From NCBI RefSeq assembly GCF_028502605.1, contig NC_079233.1, positions 2,356,001 to 2,420,000 of the forward strand: a stretch of DNA of 64,000 nt, read 5' to 3'. The notes below the pieces were generated by a model. The model did not search any database. It was not told the origin of the DNA and saw nothing but the letters and a program-made list of their open reading frames with translations. The translations under genes were made by a program, and so were the position numbers. The DNA is from Trichoderma breve. Lineage: Eukaryota; Ascomycota; Sordariomycetes; Hypocreales; Hypocreaceae. This document shows, piece after piece, positions 35,094 through 47,479 of the stretch (position 1 is its first letter; each line of letters starts with the position of its first letter).

Positions 35094-36569
35094 GATGACT
35101 ACTTTATATAGTATAATTTGGTATAAAGTCTTTGAAGGGTGAAGCGTTTAGAGATGCCTTCGTATATCTCTTTGTCTGTCGCTTCTGCAGTTCACAACGC
35201 TATGATGCAGCAGGAAGTCTCAACCTCGAGAGTGAATTCTGAGGGCAACAAGGGCAGTTTTATAGTCTACTCAACTTCTTACCTGCTTCCTTACTCGTCC
35301 TTCTGCCGCCTACTAATGCATACCAAGTCCGTAGGCTTGTTTCGGCGCCATCATGCCCCCATCACATAATATGTCTCAGCGTGTGCGACTCACCAAGAAT
35401 AAGCCGCATGCAATATATCTGCTGCCATGACTAGATGCTAATCACCCGCCGTATCCGACAGCCAGATAGATAAGAGACGTAGTATCGCCAAAGACGCAGA
35501 GTATACTATATTCGACATTGCCGAGCAATGCCCTTCGACTAAGATCCAATTCTTCGGCTTTAAACCACCAACAAAGAAAGCCATATCAGGCTAATCCCAA
35601 TCACAGCCAATGCCGCCACACGTGTTAATCGAGGCATCTCCACAGCGTCGCTTCAGCATTTCCTCTTCAGGAAGGTTGGTGATTTTTTTGCGTCTTCTTC
35701 AGCTTCCTAAGTTTCCCCTCTCTAGGTCGGGATCTGCAGCGGGGACAGGCCGGAGCCACAAATGAAGCGTACAAATAAGGGTCTTTTTAAACCCCGAGAT
35801 CTCTAAATGAAGGAGGTGCTTCCTACGAGACATGTGACAGAGATGGGAGATGCAGCATGACTATAGACGCAAAAAAGATGTATGATGAGATAGAGAAACG
35901 CTGTGAGCTAAGCTAATGGAATTGTAAAAATGAGTTATGAAGATATATAAAGAGAAAGAGATGAAAGAAAGAAACAGCCGATCTTCGGAGCGGGCACCAT
36001 GGGAAACTAGAATATGCATATTTCGGTCTACACTTTGGGCCAAGAGGCTCCGTCGCGAGGCTTGACCAGGATTAATAGGTCAACGGCAATCCAGCTCATA
36101 TAAGTCTCTGACTAGATTTTTCCTTCTCATCAACAAAGGAGGAGTTAGGCAATACCACAGACCACATCGAGTTTTAATGGCGTAACAAGATTCGGATCAA
36201 GTATATGTATCTTTTGTTTATGGGCACTTGGTTTTTCTAATATCTGCTGATTGTCGCTTGTTCCTCATACACTGCTATTGCTAACTGCGTCCAAGTTTGA
36301 AACGCAGCGCGCTGAGCAATCACTTCCAAGGCAAGGGTCGAAGGGTCTGCCATCTGCGAATTTGTAAAATGTAATTGATAGACGAGCCCTAGCAACGATG
36401 CGTAAACTTTTAATGTAAATGTAGACTCTTGATGCGAAAAGACCCCCAATGCAGATTCCCGTCGAACATTCCCATCATGAATATCGGTTTGTAAATTGCT
36501 TCAAACCATCATTGTTGAAGCAGACCCAAGCATTTCAACCCGCCCCAATATCTCCTCTTACGGAATGAT
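35094..36569. other. Intergenic region upstream of the HNH nuclease gene
   Basis: 1.5 kb between two minus-strand genes. It includes the HNH-gene promoter. Small frames at 35139-35369 and 36237-36449 show no family features. Confidence 0.5.
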
Positions 36570-38546
36570 CTATTTAAGAGCGTCGTCAAGAATTTTCTCC
36601 CACTCCTTCGCTGTTAACTCCCTACGGCCACACTGTTGCACGGCCTCCTCCCAGTCAGCTTTCACGTCGCTCAGAAAGAGCCTCAGAATGGTACAGTTTC
36701 TTTTGCTTCGAAGATCTAAAATCTTCCGCAACGGCGTTTTGCCCTGGGAATCCTCATGTTCGAGATTGGCGCCTCGGAGAAGCACGTTATAAGCATCGGT
36801 TCTGGCATCGATGTCCTTGTACTTCGGATATTTCTCTAACCTGTCCACAATTGAATGCAACAAGCTGTTTCCGTTGATATGGATGTAGCCGCCGTCGAAA
36901 CACTCCAATCGCAGAGCGAAATCGAACGGCTTGGAGTAATTTTCCAAAGTAAGGAGAGCCTCGGAAGCCACTCTTTCTGCAATGGTGGTTTTTGGGAAAT
37001 ACTCCTCCAACACTCCAAAAAGCTCATCATCTGGGGCGAAGGCGATCTCATAGGCAGCATCAATAGCAGATTGACTAATATGTTTCCTATATGGTGACAT
37101 CTTGAAGGATTTGCGAAAGCTGTGAGACGCTGCCCACTGCACGAATACGGTGTCGACCTCCTGGGCCACGAGTGACGCACGTACTTTGCGGAGACGATTG
37201 AAGAATTTGATGGGCTGGCGACCGTGCTTGATGATGCAGACTCCCAAAACAGATTGAGAATTATCAGAAGGAATGTTGGGGTTAGCGCCAGCTTTAACGA
37301 GCTTCTCAAAGAGATCTATGAGCGGACCAGTGTGCTTAGTGTTGCATATGATGTCGCAAAGAGCATGGAGTAAGGTGAATCCCGCGTTTGATATCTCGTT
37401 GATATCAGCTCCATGGCCAACAAGAAGGTTGATAATATCATTGACGCCTTGGGCTATATGTTTCCAATCCACGGGGAGAGGCGTGGGAATAGCCTTGATG
37501 GCACAGATCAAGGGTGTCTCCATCACGCCAATGTCATCAAGATTGCCAACTTTGGCGTTGTAAGTCCCGATCATATACTTGATAATTTTCATATACCTCT
37601 GTCGTATGTCCTCATCCTTATTGTTGCAGTAATGCTTGATAGCTTGCATCAACGGAGTTCTTCCCGTCTGGTCCAAACCTTCAATGTTGCCGCCATTGGC
37701 CATGATGTCTTTGAAAACGATTTCGTTGCCACAGTCCAGCGAGAAAACTATTGGTGTCAATCCTGCCGTCAATGGAACATTGGCAAGCTCAGGATAATTT
37801 CTGAAATATAGCCTTAGGCTGACATCATCGATAAACTTTTCCCTTTCACGGGCGGAAAGAATATGTAAAACATTAATGGCGCCTGGGTCAACTTCAGACT
37901 CCATGTCATCTTCAATGGGGATAGAAAGTACAGGCGAGGCGCCATGTTTAAGCAGAAGTCGAATCATACTTTTATCCTCCTTGAGAAATGGAATAAATAA
38001 GGGGCGCCACTTGGAATATCGAGAAGCAACACTTATCGAACTAGCTGGCATTCTTGATGCGAGCTCCTTCCCGCCGGGTGAAAATAATGGACTGTAGAGT
38101 AGATGCTGCCCCAAGGCATTAGGATCAGCCCCCAGTTGTAAAAGCTTTTCTGCTGCTACTCTATTCCCAAAGGCAGCAGCCAAATGGAGAGGCGTGGCTA
38201 TCGCAGATCCGCATAGCCGAAATAACCGATTCACATTTCCGCCATATGCCACGGCAACATCCAGTATTTTAATCACTGATTTCTCAGTATCCTCTGTAGT
38301 AGTGGTATACCATGCAGCCCATAGTATCGAACGTGGGTTCTTGTTGAGAGCGTCTTTCTGGTAGAGAGCTGGAGTAGCAAACCCGTAGAAGAATCGAGAA
38401 AGCTGAGCCACGCGTCCAAGAGTATTGACGGGTAAGAGTTGGATGAATTGAGACAAAAATTCGGAGGGGAGAGTGCTGAGATAGTCTCGCTTCCTTGCAT
38501 CTTCAGGTATACACCACGGAAGATATTTTTGGTCAAGGTAGGCCAT
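36570..38546 (-). CDS. F-box-like ankyrin repeat protein
   Basis: Single exon, 658 aa, from ATG 38546 (MAYLDQKYLPWC); the frame to 38663 begins with GTG. Residues ~24-62 look like an F-box (LSTLPSEFLSQFIQLLPVNT, then GRVAQLSRFFYGFATP), which in SCF ligases binds Skp1. Ankyrin repeats follow, e.g. TPLHLAAAFGNRVAAEKLLQ with LGADPN, TPIVFSLDCGNEIVFKDIMA, GHGADINEISNAGFTLLHAL, and a last one near residues 590-620 (NLEHEDSQGKTPLRKILDLR). The set is irregular and loops are long. Role: probable substrate adaptor, inferred from the architecture. F-box/ankyrin genes vary greatly in number between related fungi, so this may be an accessory gene. Confidence 0.85.
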   Translation of the reverse strand: MAYLDQKYLPWCIPEDARKRDYLSTLPSEFLSQFIQLLPVNTLGRVAQLSRFFYGFATPALYQKDALNKNPRSILWAAWYTTTTEDTEKSVIKILDVAVAYGGNVNRLFRLCGSAIATPLHLAAAFGNRVAAEKLLQLGADPNALGQHLLYSPLFSPGGKELASRMPASSISVASRYSKWRPLFIPFLKEDKSMIRLLLKHGASPVLSIPIEDDMESEVDPGAINVLHILSAREREKFIDDVSLRLYFRNYPELANVPLTAGLTPIVFSLDCGNEIVFKDIMANGGNIEGLDQTGRTPLMQAIKHYCNNKDEDIRQRYMKIIKYMIGTYNAKVGNLDDIGVMETPLICAIKAIPTPLPVDWKHIAQGVNDIINLLVGHGADINEISNAGFTLLHALCDIICNTKHTGPLIDLFEKLVKAGANPNIPSDNSQSVLGVCIIKHGRQPIKFFNRLRKVRASLVAQEVDTVFVQWAASHSFRKSFKMSPYRKHISQSAIDAAYEIAFAPDDELFGVLEEYFPKTTIAERVASEALLTLENYSKPFDFALRLECFDGGYIHINGNSLLHSIVDRLEKYPKYKDIDARTDAYNVLLRGANLEHEDSQGKTPLRKILDLRSKRNCTILRLFLSDVKADWEEAVQQCGRRELTAKEWEKILDDALK

Positions 38547-40667
38547 GATATGAGGCTGTATCGAAAAGCGCTGCTGAGCGACGTAGCTCTTGATAATAAT
38601 GACTGACGAAAGCTTAATATGCAGATATTTGGGAAGTTGACTAAATCTGACTGATTTCACCACGATGTTTGTTTAAGAATGGTCGATCGAACTGATTGAA
38701 AAAAAAGAAAGAGGAAGGGGGTACCGCTTGATACCTATGGGTTGGTAGAATGGTTTAAGAAAAAAGGAACGAAGAGATTATAGAACCAAATAAAAGAGCT
38801 CTTGGTCTCTCGAACGGAGCGAGTAGAGGGTTTCGCAACGTTGGAAGGTGGTTGAGGTGAAAGAAAGGAAGAAGTTGAGGGATGGGATTTGGCTGTGAAG
38901 ACTGTTATTGAAGAGCGGGAGCGGTGAGTTGTGGTTGAGGCTGTCAGGCAGAAAATTGAGGTTTGGCAGCTGTGATTCGAAAAGCGGTAAATCACATGCG
39001 CTTTGCATTTAATCTCGTGCTCTGGATAGTAGAATGATGTTGATGGTAGGATTGACAGCTGGCGCAGGTGGAAGAGCTGATCCACAGCCTGGTGCATCAA
39101 AAGAGCTGCAAGTTGGCATGGAAATTCAGAAATCCAAATTCCTTTTGGCCTAGAGAATGTGTGATCTGGAAGTCAAAATGAACAGTTCATTAACTTCTCA
39201 AGTACCTGGCCTGAATCCCTGATATCTTGCGGTATTGGCGTCGTCGACCGGCTTCCAAAACAACAACTGCAACTGATTAGGGCAGTGTTAGGTGTTGTCT
39301 CAATTCCATTGTGAGATTCTTGTATACATTAGTCTCGAATGACTGACAGCGCAATGAGTTGCTATGGATATTAGATTAATCTTCAGAGCTGAATGCATGG
39401 CATGGCTTTATCCTAAACAGCTGTTTGTTCTCTTTGGTGCGCTATTCACAACTACGAGTTACGATGTGTAACACGAGTGGAAATATATTCTCTATTTTAT
39501 TTCTGTGTAAAACAAATTGGCTATCAAAATATGCATCTCTCGTTACTTATTTCGGGAGTATCTATTAATCATCTCAATGGAGGCACCTGATGTTCTAAAT
39601 GCGTTCATCTAGAGGTAGTGTCTGCCACTCCCTGGTAATATTTGTGGCATCTGCTATTGTGGTCATGTTTGTCCAACGTACATTAAGAGCATTGATTATC
39701 CCAACATAGTATTATTATTATCCCTGCAAAAACGAATCTTCTTTATATCTTTCTAGTATCCATTCGACCGTCTAATTAAAGTTCCCCTCTTGCCTAAGTC
39801 ACAAACAAGTCCCCGTAACTTTAACTCGCTCTGCTCGAGTCTAATAATAGGCTTGCTCCGTATGTTTCATCCAACGCATCTGATATTCACACCAGGCACT
39901 GTCACTGCTCTATTCAAATACCTTCAATACCGAAATCCCAATCTGTCCATATATTGAGCAGCTTCTTCTCTTATTTTAGCTAGTAGTCATATACGCCTGG
40001 TGCAACAAAACACCTATTAGTAGATGCTCCTGCAGTGACGCCTCAATCACCAGCACAAAGTGCTGAGTCAGCACGCATCTGCCGTCAAAACGTCAGAGCA
40101 TTCCTAACTGAGATAAGCTACCTACGCACTGCCGTCACTGCTAAACCTCGTCGCGGGGGAGCTACAGAGGCACAACAAATGGCTTTGAGCAAACGAGGCT
40201 GCGTCAGCCCGGTGACTTTCTAGGCCTTTCAACAACGCACTCGGGCCACGAACGCTCGTCGCCACTGCGTACGCAAGCAATTACACACACCCGTTTGCCC
40301 TCTCTTCAGCATCTCTTCTTTGTCTTGAGGTTTGTCATCGACCGGAACGTCCCTTTTTGCGATCCCCGCGGCTGACCTTCAAAACCAGCTGCAGCCGCCT
40401 GTCGAGTCCTCGATGCCCTGTCCCAGCTTTCTTCAGCTCGAAAATCCCACAGGGAGCATCTGAAGCGACTCCGGACCTGCAGCTCGCCTCCTCTTGCATT
40501 GTATAGATTCCTGCATCAACAGCTTCATCGATCAACATTATACAGCGGGATCAGGCCACCCTCGCCTTTGGCATCTCGGGTGACAGCTCCCTGCTACCCC
40601 TCCATTTCGATTTGCGATACCGAAGCAAACGCCTCCTCGCGCTCATCAACCTCTCCCGCATCATACC
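38547..40667. promoter_or_regulatory. Long divergent region, ankyrin gene and ubp2-like gene
   Basis: 2.1 kb between two divergent starts. The part near the ankyrin gene is purine-rich and likely its leader. The middle (39.1-40.0 kb) is AT-rich without any convincing frame. The last 600 bases are C-rich, as in leaders of well-expressed fungal genes. Confidence 0.5.
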
Positions 40668-43600
40668 ATGGGCATCAGATACGACTTGCGGTCGCAAGAC
40701 CCGGAGCCCAACGTCTATGCCGCGTTGCCGGGAACAATGCAATCCGATTTTGTTCCACATAATCTGACGCCGATGAAGTCTGCTCTTGTTGGGCGAGAAG
40801 TACTTGGTACGCTGCTCACGCCTCGCATGTGCTGGCCCAGACTTCAACTAATCATGTTGTATAGGATGTCACCCCAGTCGGTGGATATACGAGTTAATCA
40901 ACAACAACTTCACCGCATGCGACCTGTTCGAACGAGCTCGACGTACCGACCTGGATAGCCATTACAACTGGGAACACCCTCACCAGCTCGTCATCAATGG
41001 CAACCAGTCCTATTCAACTTCATCGTGCAAGGTGCTGTCCGCTATTTGCCTAGAGTGCCATTTCCACTTCATGTTCCGTGTCGAATGGGAAGATGCACAG
41101 TCGGACTTTTCGTGTCATCAAAGCCACAGCCAGTGGCCCATAGGAGACACTCAGTTTCCTTGGCATCACCTGGCTTGGGTTTGCTCAGATGAAGAGGCTA
41201 ACATTCAATCTGATCGCTCAAAGTACTACCCGCTATTGGCTCGAGAATACTTTGTCTGTTCAGCGCTGCCATGTACGCTTCAGGTTACACTCGAGGTTTC
41301 GGAGCCACGAATGCCGCCTTGGTGGGCTAATCTCTTGCTGGATCACGATACGATTCTTGAGCAGTTAGAGGCTGCGAGGAAAGATGAACCAACACGATAT
41401 GAAACTGCGACCGATGACTGGGCTCATCAAGCACCATCTAATCTCAACACGTACCTTAAAAATCTTCTGGAAACAACTTCTGATGTGGCCAGGAGTATAT
41501 CCAAGAGAAACAAGAGATTTGCTGTACTTTTTGGTCCGCGCTGTTTCTCGATATTTAGAGACCTTGAGTTCAAAGAGCAGATTGATATCCAGGATGGGGT
41601 CGACGAGGGTTCATTTACCCCAACAGCTCCCCCGGCGGCAGAAGGTCCCTCTGGGAGTACGGAAATTGGCACCTATCGCGCATACCTCGAGGATGTACGC
41701 TCCGAAGTACAGAATCTCATATTCAAATCTGGGAGCACTGCAGAGCGCCCGACGTTCTGTGTGACTGCCCTGCATAATCATCTAGGCTGCGTTGAAGTCT
41801 CCAATGTTAGTACAGATGCGCTGGTTAATTTGGAACGATATAAACTCTTGGGAGTTCTACCGTCCCAATCCAAAGAGATCATTGTGAACGCATATAAACG
41901 ACAGTGGGAGCTTGTCCCTTCAAGGAGGAGAGACCTGGTTGAGAAATTGATGGCAATTGCAAATGATGCCAATGATGAGCTACTGTCCGATTATGCAATT
42001 ACCCAATCCTCTGTCTTCGAGAGCCAGCTTCAAAGGCACGGCGGCACTGACGATGACGGGCTTGTGTCCCAAGCACTGGAATACTTTGGGCTGAGCCCAC
42101 CAAATACCTATAGCGCGGAGGCTTTGATCAAGGCATTCAGGGAAAAAATAGCCCGAGACCCAGCTGACGCCAGCACTGCCAGGAACATGCTTTTAGTCAT
42201 TGCTCGAGCCACGGATGATGACTCTTACCAGACTACTATCCTAATGGAAGCCGATAACAAAATGTCGTTACTGACATCATTGACGATACTCGGTTTAAAG
42301 AATGGGCAAGAGGCGGATGCCGTGAACGCCACGAAAGCAAAGGTAAGTTGGCGGGTCTAAACACTGCAAATTGGGAAAGGAAAATAAATCTCCCAATCAC
42401 TCATGGAAAACATCAAGTACATTTGCTGACTGCATACACTTTTAGCTAGCCGAGGCTGTATCTGACGAGGCCAAAGGCGTATATCTTGATGCTTTAGATT
42501 CTATCGCAGAGCACACAGTTTCACCATCTATTAAGCAAGCTGTGATCGAACTTCGCTTTGATCAGGGCTTCAATACTTCTGACCTTGATGCTGGTAATTC
42601 AAGCGATCCCAGAGCAACCAACCTCGACCTTCCCGTAGGACTGCATAACATTGGCAACACTTGCTACTTGAATAGTCTACTTCAATATTTATTTACCGTC
42701 AAACCTATTCGAGACATTGTATTCAATTACGACAGCTTACGGCTAGACCTGAATGACGAGAGCATTCAAGAGCGCCGCTTGGGTGGAAACAAAATGCATA
42801 TGGATAGGGGAGAAGCCGTCGTTGCGCAAGCGTGTAAGTGTAGCAAATTCACGGGACATCTAAGTCTTCATAATCAAAATGGCTGACATCAATGTATAGT
42901 TGCGGAAGAAATGGCTACTTTGTTTGAAAATCTTCGAACCTCTGACAGAACTGCCACTCGACCTTCTCAGAGACTCGCAAATGCGGTTTTATTGTCAACC
43001 CATACGCTGCTCTCTGGTCCAAAACAGCCTTCCGAAACGCCCACGGCTCCGAATCCCCCACCATTACCTGCCCGTCCATCACCTGCTCCCCCAACGGATA
43101 GCCATGATGACGTGAATATGGTCAGCGTCTCGGTTCAGGCTGTGTCCGACCCGCTTGAAACGCAAAGTAGCTCTAGCACTCAAACGCTGGTTGGCCAAGA
43201 TGATGCACTGTCTGACCACTCATATGAGAAAGTAGAGACGGTAGTAGAGGACAGGGGCAGCCAACTTCAACCTGCCCTCACAGTTGTAGGGGAACCAGGA
43301 GACGACACTCTTATGGCAGAAGTTGCACTGGATGACAAGAAGCCGACAGACCCTGAGAATCTGGACGAAGCTAATGAGGCCCCTGTTAGCACGGACAATC
43401 GTGACGTCGATATGGTTGACGTAGAGAAGCCCGAAACGGTTGATCAGAAAGTCCTCAATGCTCTTGAACACCAAAAGAGGTCTTCAGGAACAGACCAACA
43501 AGATGTCGAAGAGGTCATGGGCAGCATTATCAATCGCCTCCAGGCGGCGATTCGCCCAACCTCGACAGATAGCACAACAGGCATTCAACTGGAAAAAATC

Positions 43601-44803
43601 ATGGAGACGTTCTTCGTAACAACAGTCAATTATACCAAGAAATTTGACGAACAGGAATACCAACATGAAATTAGCTTTGATAGATCGATAACGGCATTCC
43701 CAGCTGCCGAAGGTCCTTGTTCATTATACGACGCCCTCGGAAGAAACTTTGACCAGCAGATCTTGGAAGACAGCAAGCTTTCGCGATACACCGCCATCAA
43801 GACACTTCCGCCCGTGCTGCACGTTTTAATTCAGCGCTCACAGTCAATGGGTAGCAAGAATGGCAACCCAGTTGTAATCCCTGAGACGCTGTACCTCGAC
43901 CGATACATGGACGCCCCTCACGATTCGCCTCTTTTCCGGCAAAGGGTTCAGGACTGGATAACAGCAGAACGAATTCTTGATTTGAAATCTCAACTGGCGA
44001 AAATTGAGGCCAATCCCAGCTATATGACGTTCCTTCAAACTTATGAGGGCGAAGTTGGAGCACCCGAAGACACGGCAAACCAGCCCTCGGATGGATCCAA
44101 TGAGCCAACGAAGCAAGAGGATTCCATCGAGAATTGGGATTTTGACGGGCCCGTAGAGGATGACTTTTTGCTCATCACGCCAGCAAATCCTAGTAAAGTG
44201 GCTGCAACTGGGAAATCAAGCAACAAGCTAGACAATATCCAGAAAACACACGCTGCAGTGTTGGAAATGATGGAAAAGGAATTACAACAGCGGCAAGAGA
44301 TGCTGGAGGAAAGTCTGAGCAGCCAGAAGCAAATCTCGTACCGGCTTCATGCTGTCATCTGCCATCGCGGCCACTTAACGTCTGGTCACTATTGGGTGTG
44401 GATTCACGATTTCGAGGCCAATGTTTGGAGGTGGTACAACGACGCAGACGTTAGGGAGAATAAGGACACGGCAGAAGTACTCCGGACTCTGAGCACCAGC
44501 GGAGAGCCGTACTTCCTCTGCTATGTTCGCGACGAGGACAAGGACCAATACGTCAGCGTTCCCAAGAGGGAACCTCCAGCTATGGAAGACACAGACAAAG
44601 TGCAAGGCGAACAGGAAAACCAAGAAGGGGAAGGCACAAAAGAAACTGAGGGGAAAGAGCCAGCTGATGAGGCTGTGTTGGTGCCCTCGGAGGCCGCAGA
44701 CAAGGATGGAGATGTTGAACTCAACGATGCGAAGCCGGAAAGTGACCTGGAGGCCACTCCTACGGTGGATGCAGTATCACAAGAGTCAGAAGAAAAATCT
44801 TAG
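40668..44803 (+). CDS. ubp2: Ubiquitin carboxyl-terminal hydrolase, Ubp2-like
   Basis: A cysteine-protease deubiquitinase; yeast Ubp2 trims Lys63 chains and acts with Rsp5. Four exons: 40668-40806, 40865-42342, 42446-42833, 42900-44803; 1302 aa. The long N-terminal region (GCHPSRWIYELINNNFTACD, the Cys/His pair CLECHFHFMF, and DnaJ-like helical repeats such as YFGLSPPNTYSAEALIKAFR) fits Ubp2. The Cys box is LHNIGNTCYLNSLLQYLFTV (Cys612) and the His box VICHRGHLTSGHYWVWIHDF (His1165), followed by the WYNDADV segment. Between them lies a ~160-residue acidic, Ser/Thr-rich insert (about 690-860). The C-terminal 100 residues are acidic and disordered. Length and domain order match the family. Confidence 0.92.
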
Positions 44804-45251
44804 AAAAATGCTGTCATGGAGGATACACATCAACCTGTAATGGAAGGGGAGCCTGTTCATGGACTCGTTGACACGACAACCGCTATAGCGAGGAGTCCAC
44901 GTCCCCGGCACAAGACGGAGAGAGGAAGCAGCCGAAGGAAAAGAAGTAGCGCGAGTACCAGGGCAAAACTCAGAGAGAATCACCGGGGAAGACTCAGAGA
45001 GTATGAGTTCCGTACCAGGGTTTGTCGTTAAGCTAGCATTATGATGAGATGATGAAACATGTCGAAAATGTGGCATTAGAAGTCCCGAGGATTATGTATA
45101 TTAGAGAGCAAGACATAGAGGGGATATGGTATACCTCCAATTCCCGCGATTAGTATCTGCGTTATTATTGTTTACTTCGTTTGGATTTCGTCTTGCTTGC
45201 TTGTTTATTTTGTTTTCGCTTTAAACTTGATTTTTCTACTCTGTTCCCAGA
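44804..45251. other. Convergent intergenic region
   Basis: 3' ends of the ubp2-like gene and of the hydratase gene. No gene is seen. Confidence 0.6.
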
Positions 45252-46340
45252 TTACCGGCCCTTGAAGACAGGCTTTCGCTTGTCCTGGAATGCCCTCAGG
45301 GCTTCATTTCTGTCTTCAGTGTTGACAACCCTCTTGTACATTTCATTTTCCTTCTCTTCCCTAGCCCAGGCGACGGCCTGCAGGCCGGCGCGGATAGCAA
45401 TAGGGCCTCCCTCGCAGATTTCCTGCGCCAGCCTGACGGCCTCGGAGAGCGCAGACTTGCGCGCCGTCTGCAGGATATCAGCGCCATCCCGCTCGTCCTC
45501 GGGCAGAACCTCGACGAGGCGATCAGCGATGCCGAGGAAGTAAGCCTCCGGAGCGGCGACACGGCGGCCGGTGAGGATGAGGTCGCGGGCGCGGGAGAGG
45601 CCGACGATGGCGGGCAGGCGAAAGGTGCCGCCGGCGCCGGGGATGATGCCGAGCCTGGTCTCGGGGAGACCGACGGTGGCGTTGGAGGAGAGGACGCGGA
45701 AGTGGGTGGAGAGGGCGAGCTCGAGGCCGCCGCCGAGGGCGAGGGAGGAGATTGCGGAGATTGTGGGGATTTGGAGGTTGGAGAGGTCGGTGAAGGCGCC
45801 GCGCAGGTCGGAGAGGAACTTGGCAGTTCTGAGATGCTGTTAGTATAGAACGCGAAAATGGAGGACGGGAGAGGTAGAGAGAAGCGAGAGAAGGGGATAG
45901 GAAGAAGAGGTGAAGGCGAATCGGGACAGGTTAAGCATATCGCATGGTTAGACGCACTCTTCCTGGGTAAAACCTCGTCGCTCTTTCAAGTCGGCACCCG
46001 CGCAAAAGCACGTATCGACGGCACTGGCGATGATCAGAGCTCTCGTAGGGCCCTTCTCGTCCACGCCAGCCGCTCCGCCGAAGCGCTGTGGGGGAGCAAC
46101 CTCCTCGCCGTCGGGGCCGTACTGGTTCTGCACGTCGTGGATCTCCGCGCGCAGAGAGGCGAGCAGATCCTTGGAGATTGCGTTTCGGGCCTTGGGCCGG
46201 TTGAGCTCGAGGATGCGGATGTGGCCGCTTGAAGCTGCGGGAAGGTTGGTGACGCGGATGAGGGGCTCTGCGGTGGAATAGAGGCGGCGGAGGGTGAGGG
46301 AAGGAGAGGAGGAGATTGCGAAGCGGAATCGAGGAGGCAT
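45252..46340 (-). CDS. Mitochondrial enoyl-CoA hydratase/isomerase (AUH-like)
   Basis: Crotonase-fold enzyme closest in appearance to methylglutaconyl-CoA hydratase of leucine breakdown. Two minus-strand exons, 46340-45958 and 45828-45252; 319 aa. The donor is GTGCGT and the branch site is ACTAAC; the frame closes. The N-terminus (MPPRFRFAISSSPSLTLRRL) fits a mitochondrial presequence. Family motifs are ILELNRPKARNAIS, CFCAGADLKERRGFTQEE (CoA/oxyanion loop), SSLALGGGLELALSTHFRV and LPETRLGIIPGAGGTFRLP, with the Glu residues of catalysis in the GLELA and LPETRLG segments. The C-terminus FQDKRKPVFKGR is typical. An acidic insert of ~18 residues (around VQNQYGPDGEEVAPP) precedes the first CoA loop. 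Confidence 0.9.
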
Positions 46341-47479
46341 TTTGGCGGTGATTTCTGGGGGGAGATTGGAACTGGAGAGAACTCAATTGGGGGAAGTTGA
46401 AAGAGCTGGCGGAAGAAGGATGATTGAAAGTAGCTTGGAGGTTTTGGTGTTGACGGCTTCGGCTTAAAGGTGACGTCGATGCGAATGAGCCGAGCTTAAT
46501 TTTCTGGCGCGGCTTGTGTCGGTGGATGTTCCATTTGGCAGGGGAGTCGGCATTAACTGAGATTGAGTGTATTGCTTCAGTGAATGGAAGTTTTGTTTAT
46601 TTTATTCTAGTGAATCTCATTGACAAATAATTTTGAAGCTCGAAAGAAGAGAAGACGACAATATCCCAGGAACCATGCAAGTATAGGATCATCTAAGAGA
46701 GCTTCCATCTAAGCTCGGATCCGCCTCAATGCCTATCTTGGCCTGTCTTCAGCCCCTGCCTATAGCCCTTCAATTTTTGTCTATCTTCGTCAAATTTGTG
46801 AAGGGAAAAGTCGACATTTCGGCATATTGATCAATAGTAAATAAATTCACTACATGTATCTGATAATACTTAGACCATCTGAGACCAGGAGCTCTTGGGG
46901 AAAGCGGGCTGCTCCGAAAATACCTAGTAGACGCCATACACCGATAAGTGCGACCTATCGAGCTATCACCTAATAAGTAATGAATAGTAAATATAAATCT
47001 TGCCCATATATATTTGATGGTGCAAAATGTAGAAATAAAAGAATCCAAGTTGATTGAGGAACGTACTTGCATCTGCTACTTAGATGAGATCCTTTATCGT
47101 ACATCTCTTCACAAGCCGTGTGCTCCCCTCACCTATCGAGATCGCTGGACTGATACTTTTGGTGACACAATCTGGAGCTCATCGTTGGTATATGTAGTAT
47201 CGGTTACTCTAAAATCAGCTCATCAACAAGACAAGAAATCTCTCATAGCCCTTCTATCAGTCATGCCTAGCTGCTGCAGTGCTAATCCTTATACCCCGCT
47301 GCCCCTCTCCGCAATCGGGAAGCCGATCCTTCCATGGTACTCTGCTCTGGTAGAAGGTGATGTAAGTGCCAATCCCATCTTATCTGATCCTCTGATAAGG
47401 AGCCCAGACCCTCCTTTCATCATTCTATCAATACGCTCGAAAGGCATTGTCTATTACCGTGTAAATATACAACACAGCC
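46341..47479. promoter_or_regulatory. Divergent region rich in GATA-factor sites
   Basis: 1.1 kb between the hydratase gene and the hydantoinase-fusion gene. By eye I count about 11 HGATAR sites on both strands (near 46735, 46779, 46861, 46942, 46954, 46963, 47131, 47254, 47381, 47394, 47423). An inverted pair, CTTATC-N9-GATAAG, lies at 47379-47399, 81 bases before the hydantoinase ATG. Confidence 0.5.
47379..47399. promoter_or_regulatory. Inverted pair of GATA sites
   Basis: CTTATC and GATAAG face each other nine bases apart, just upstream of the hydantoinase-fusion start. Paired sites of this form are known high-affinity targets of AreA-type nitrogen regulators; use here is inferred. Confidence 0.5.

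Noticed and set aside
38735..39100. 121-aa minus-strand frame upstream of the ankyrin gene
   Set aside because: Ser/Thr/Phe-biased composition from a purine-rich leader, no domain; more likely 5' untranslated region.
44816..45031. Frame just after the ubp2-like stop codon, as an extra exon
   Set aside because: The Ubp2 model ends normally at TAG 44803 after a complete catalytic domain, and no donor site is needed before it.
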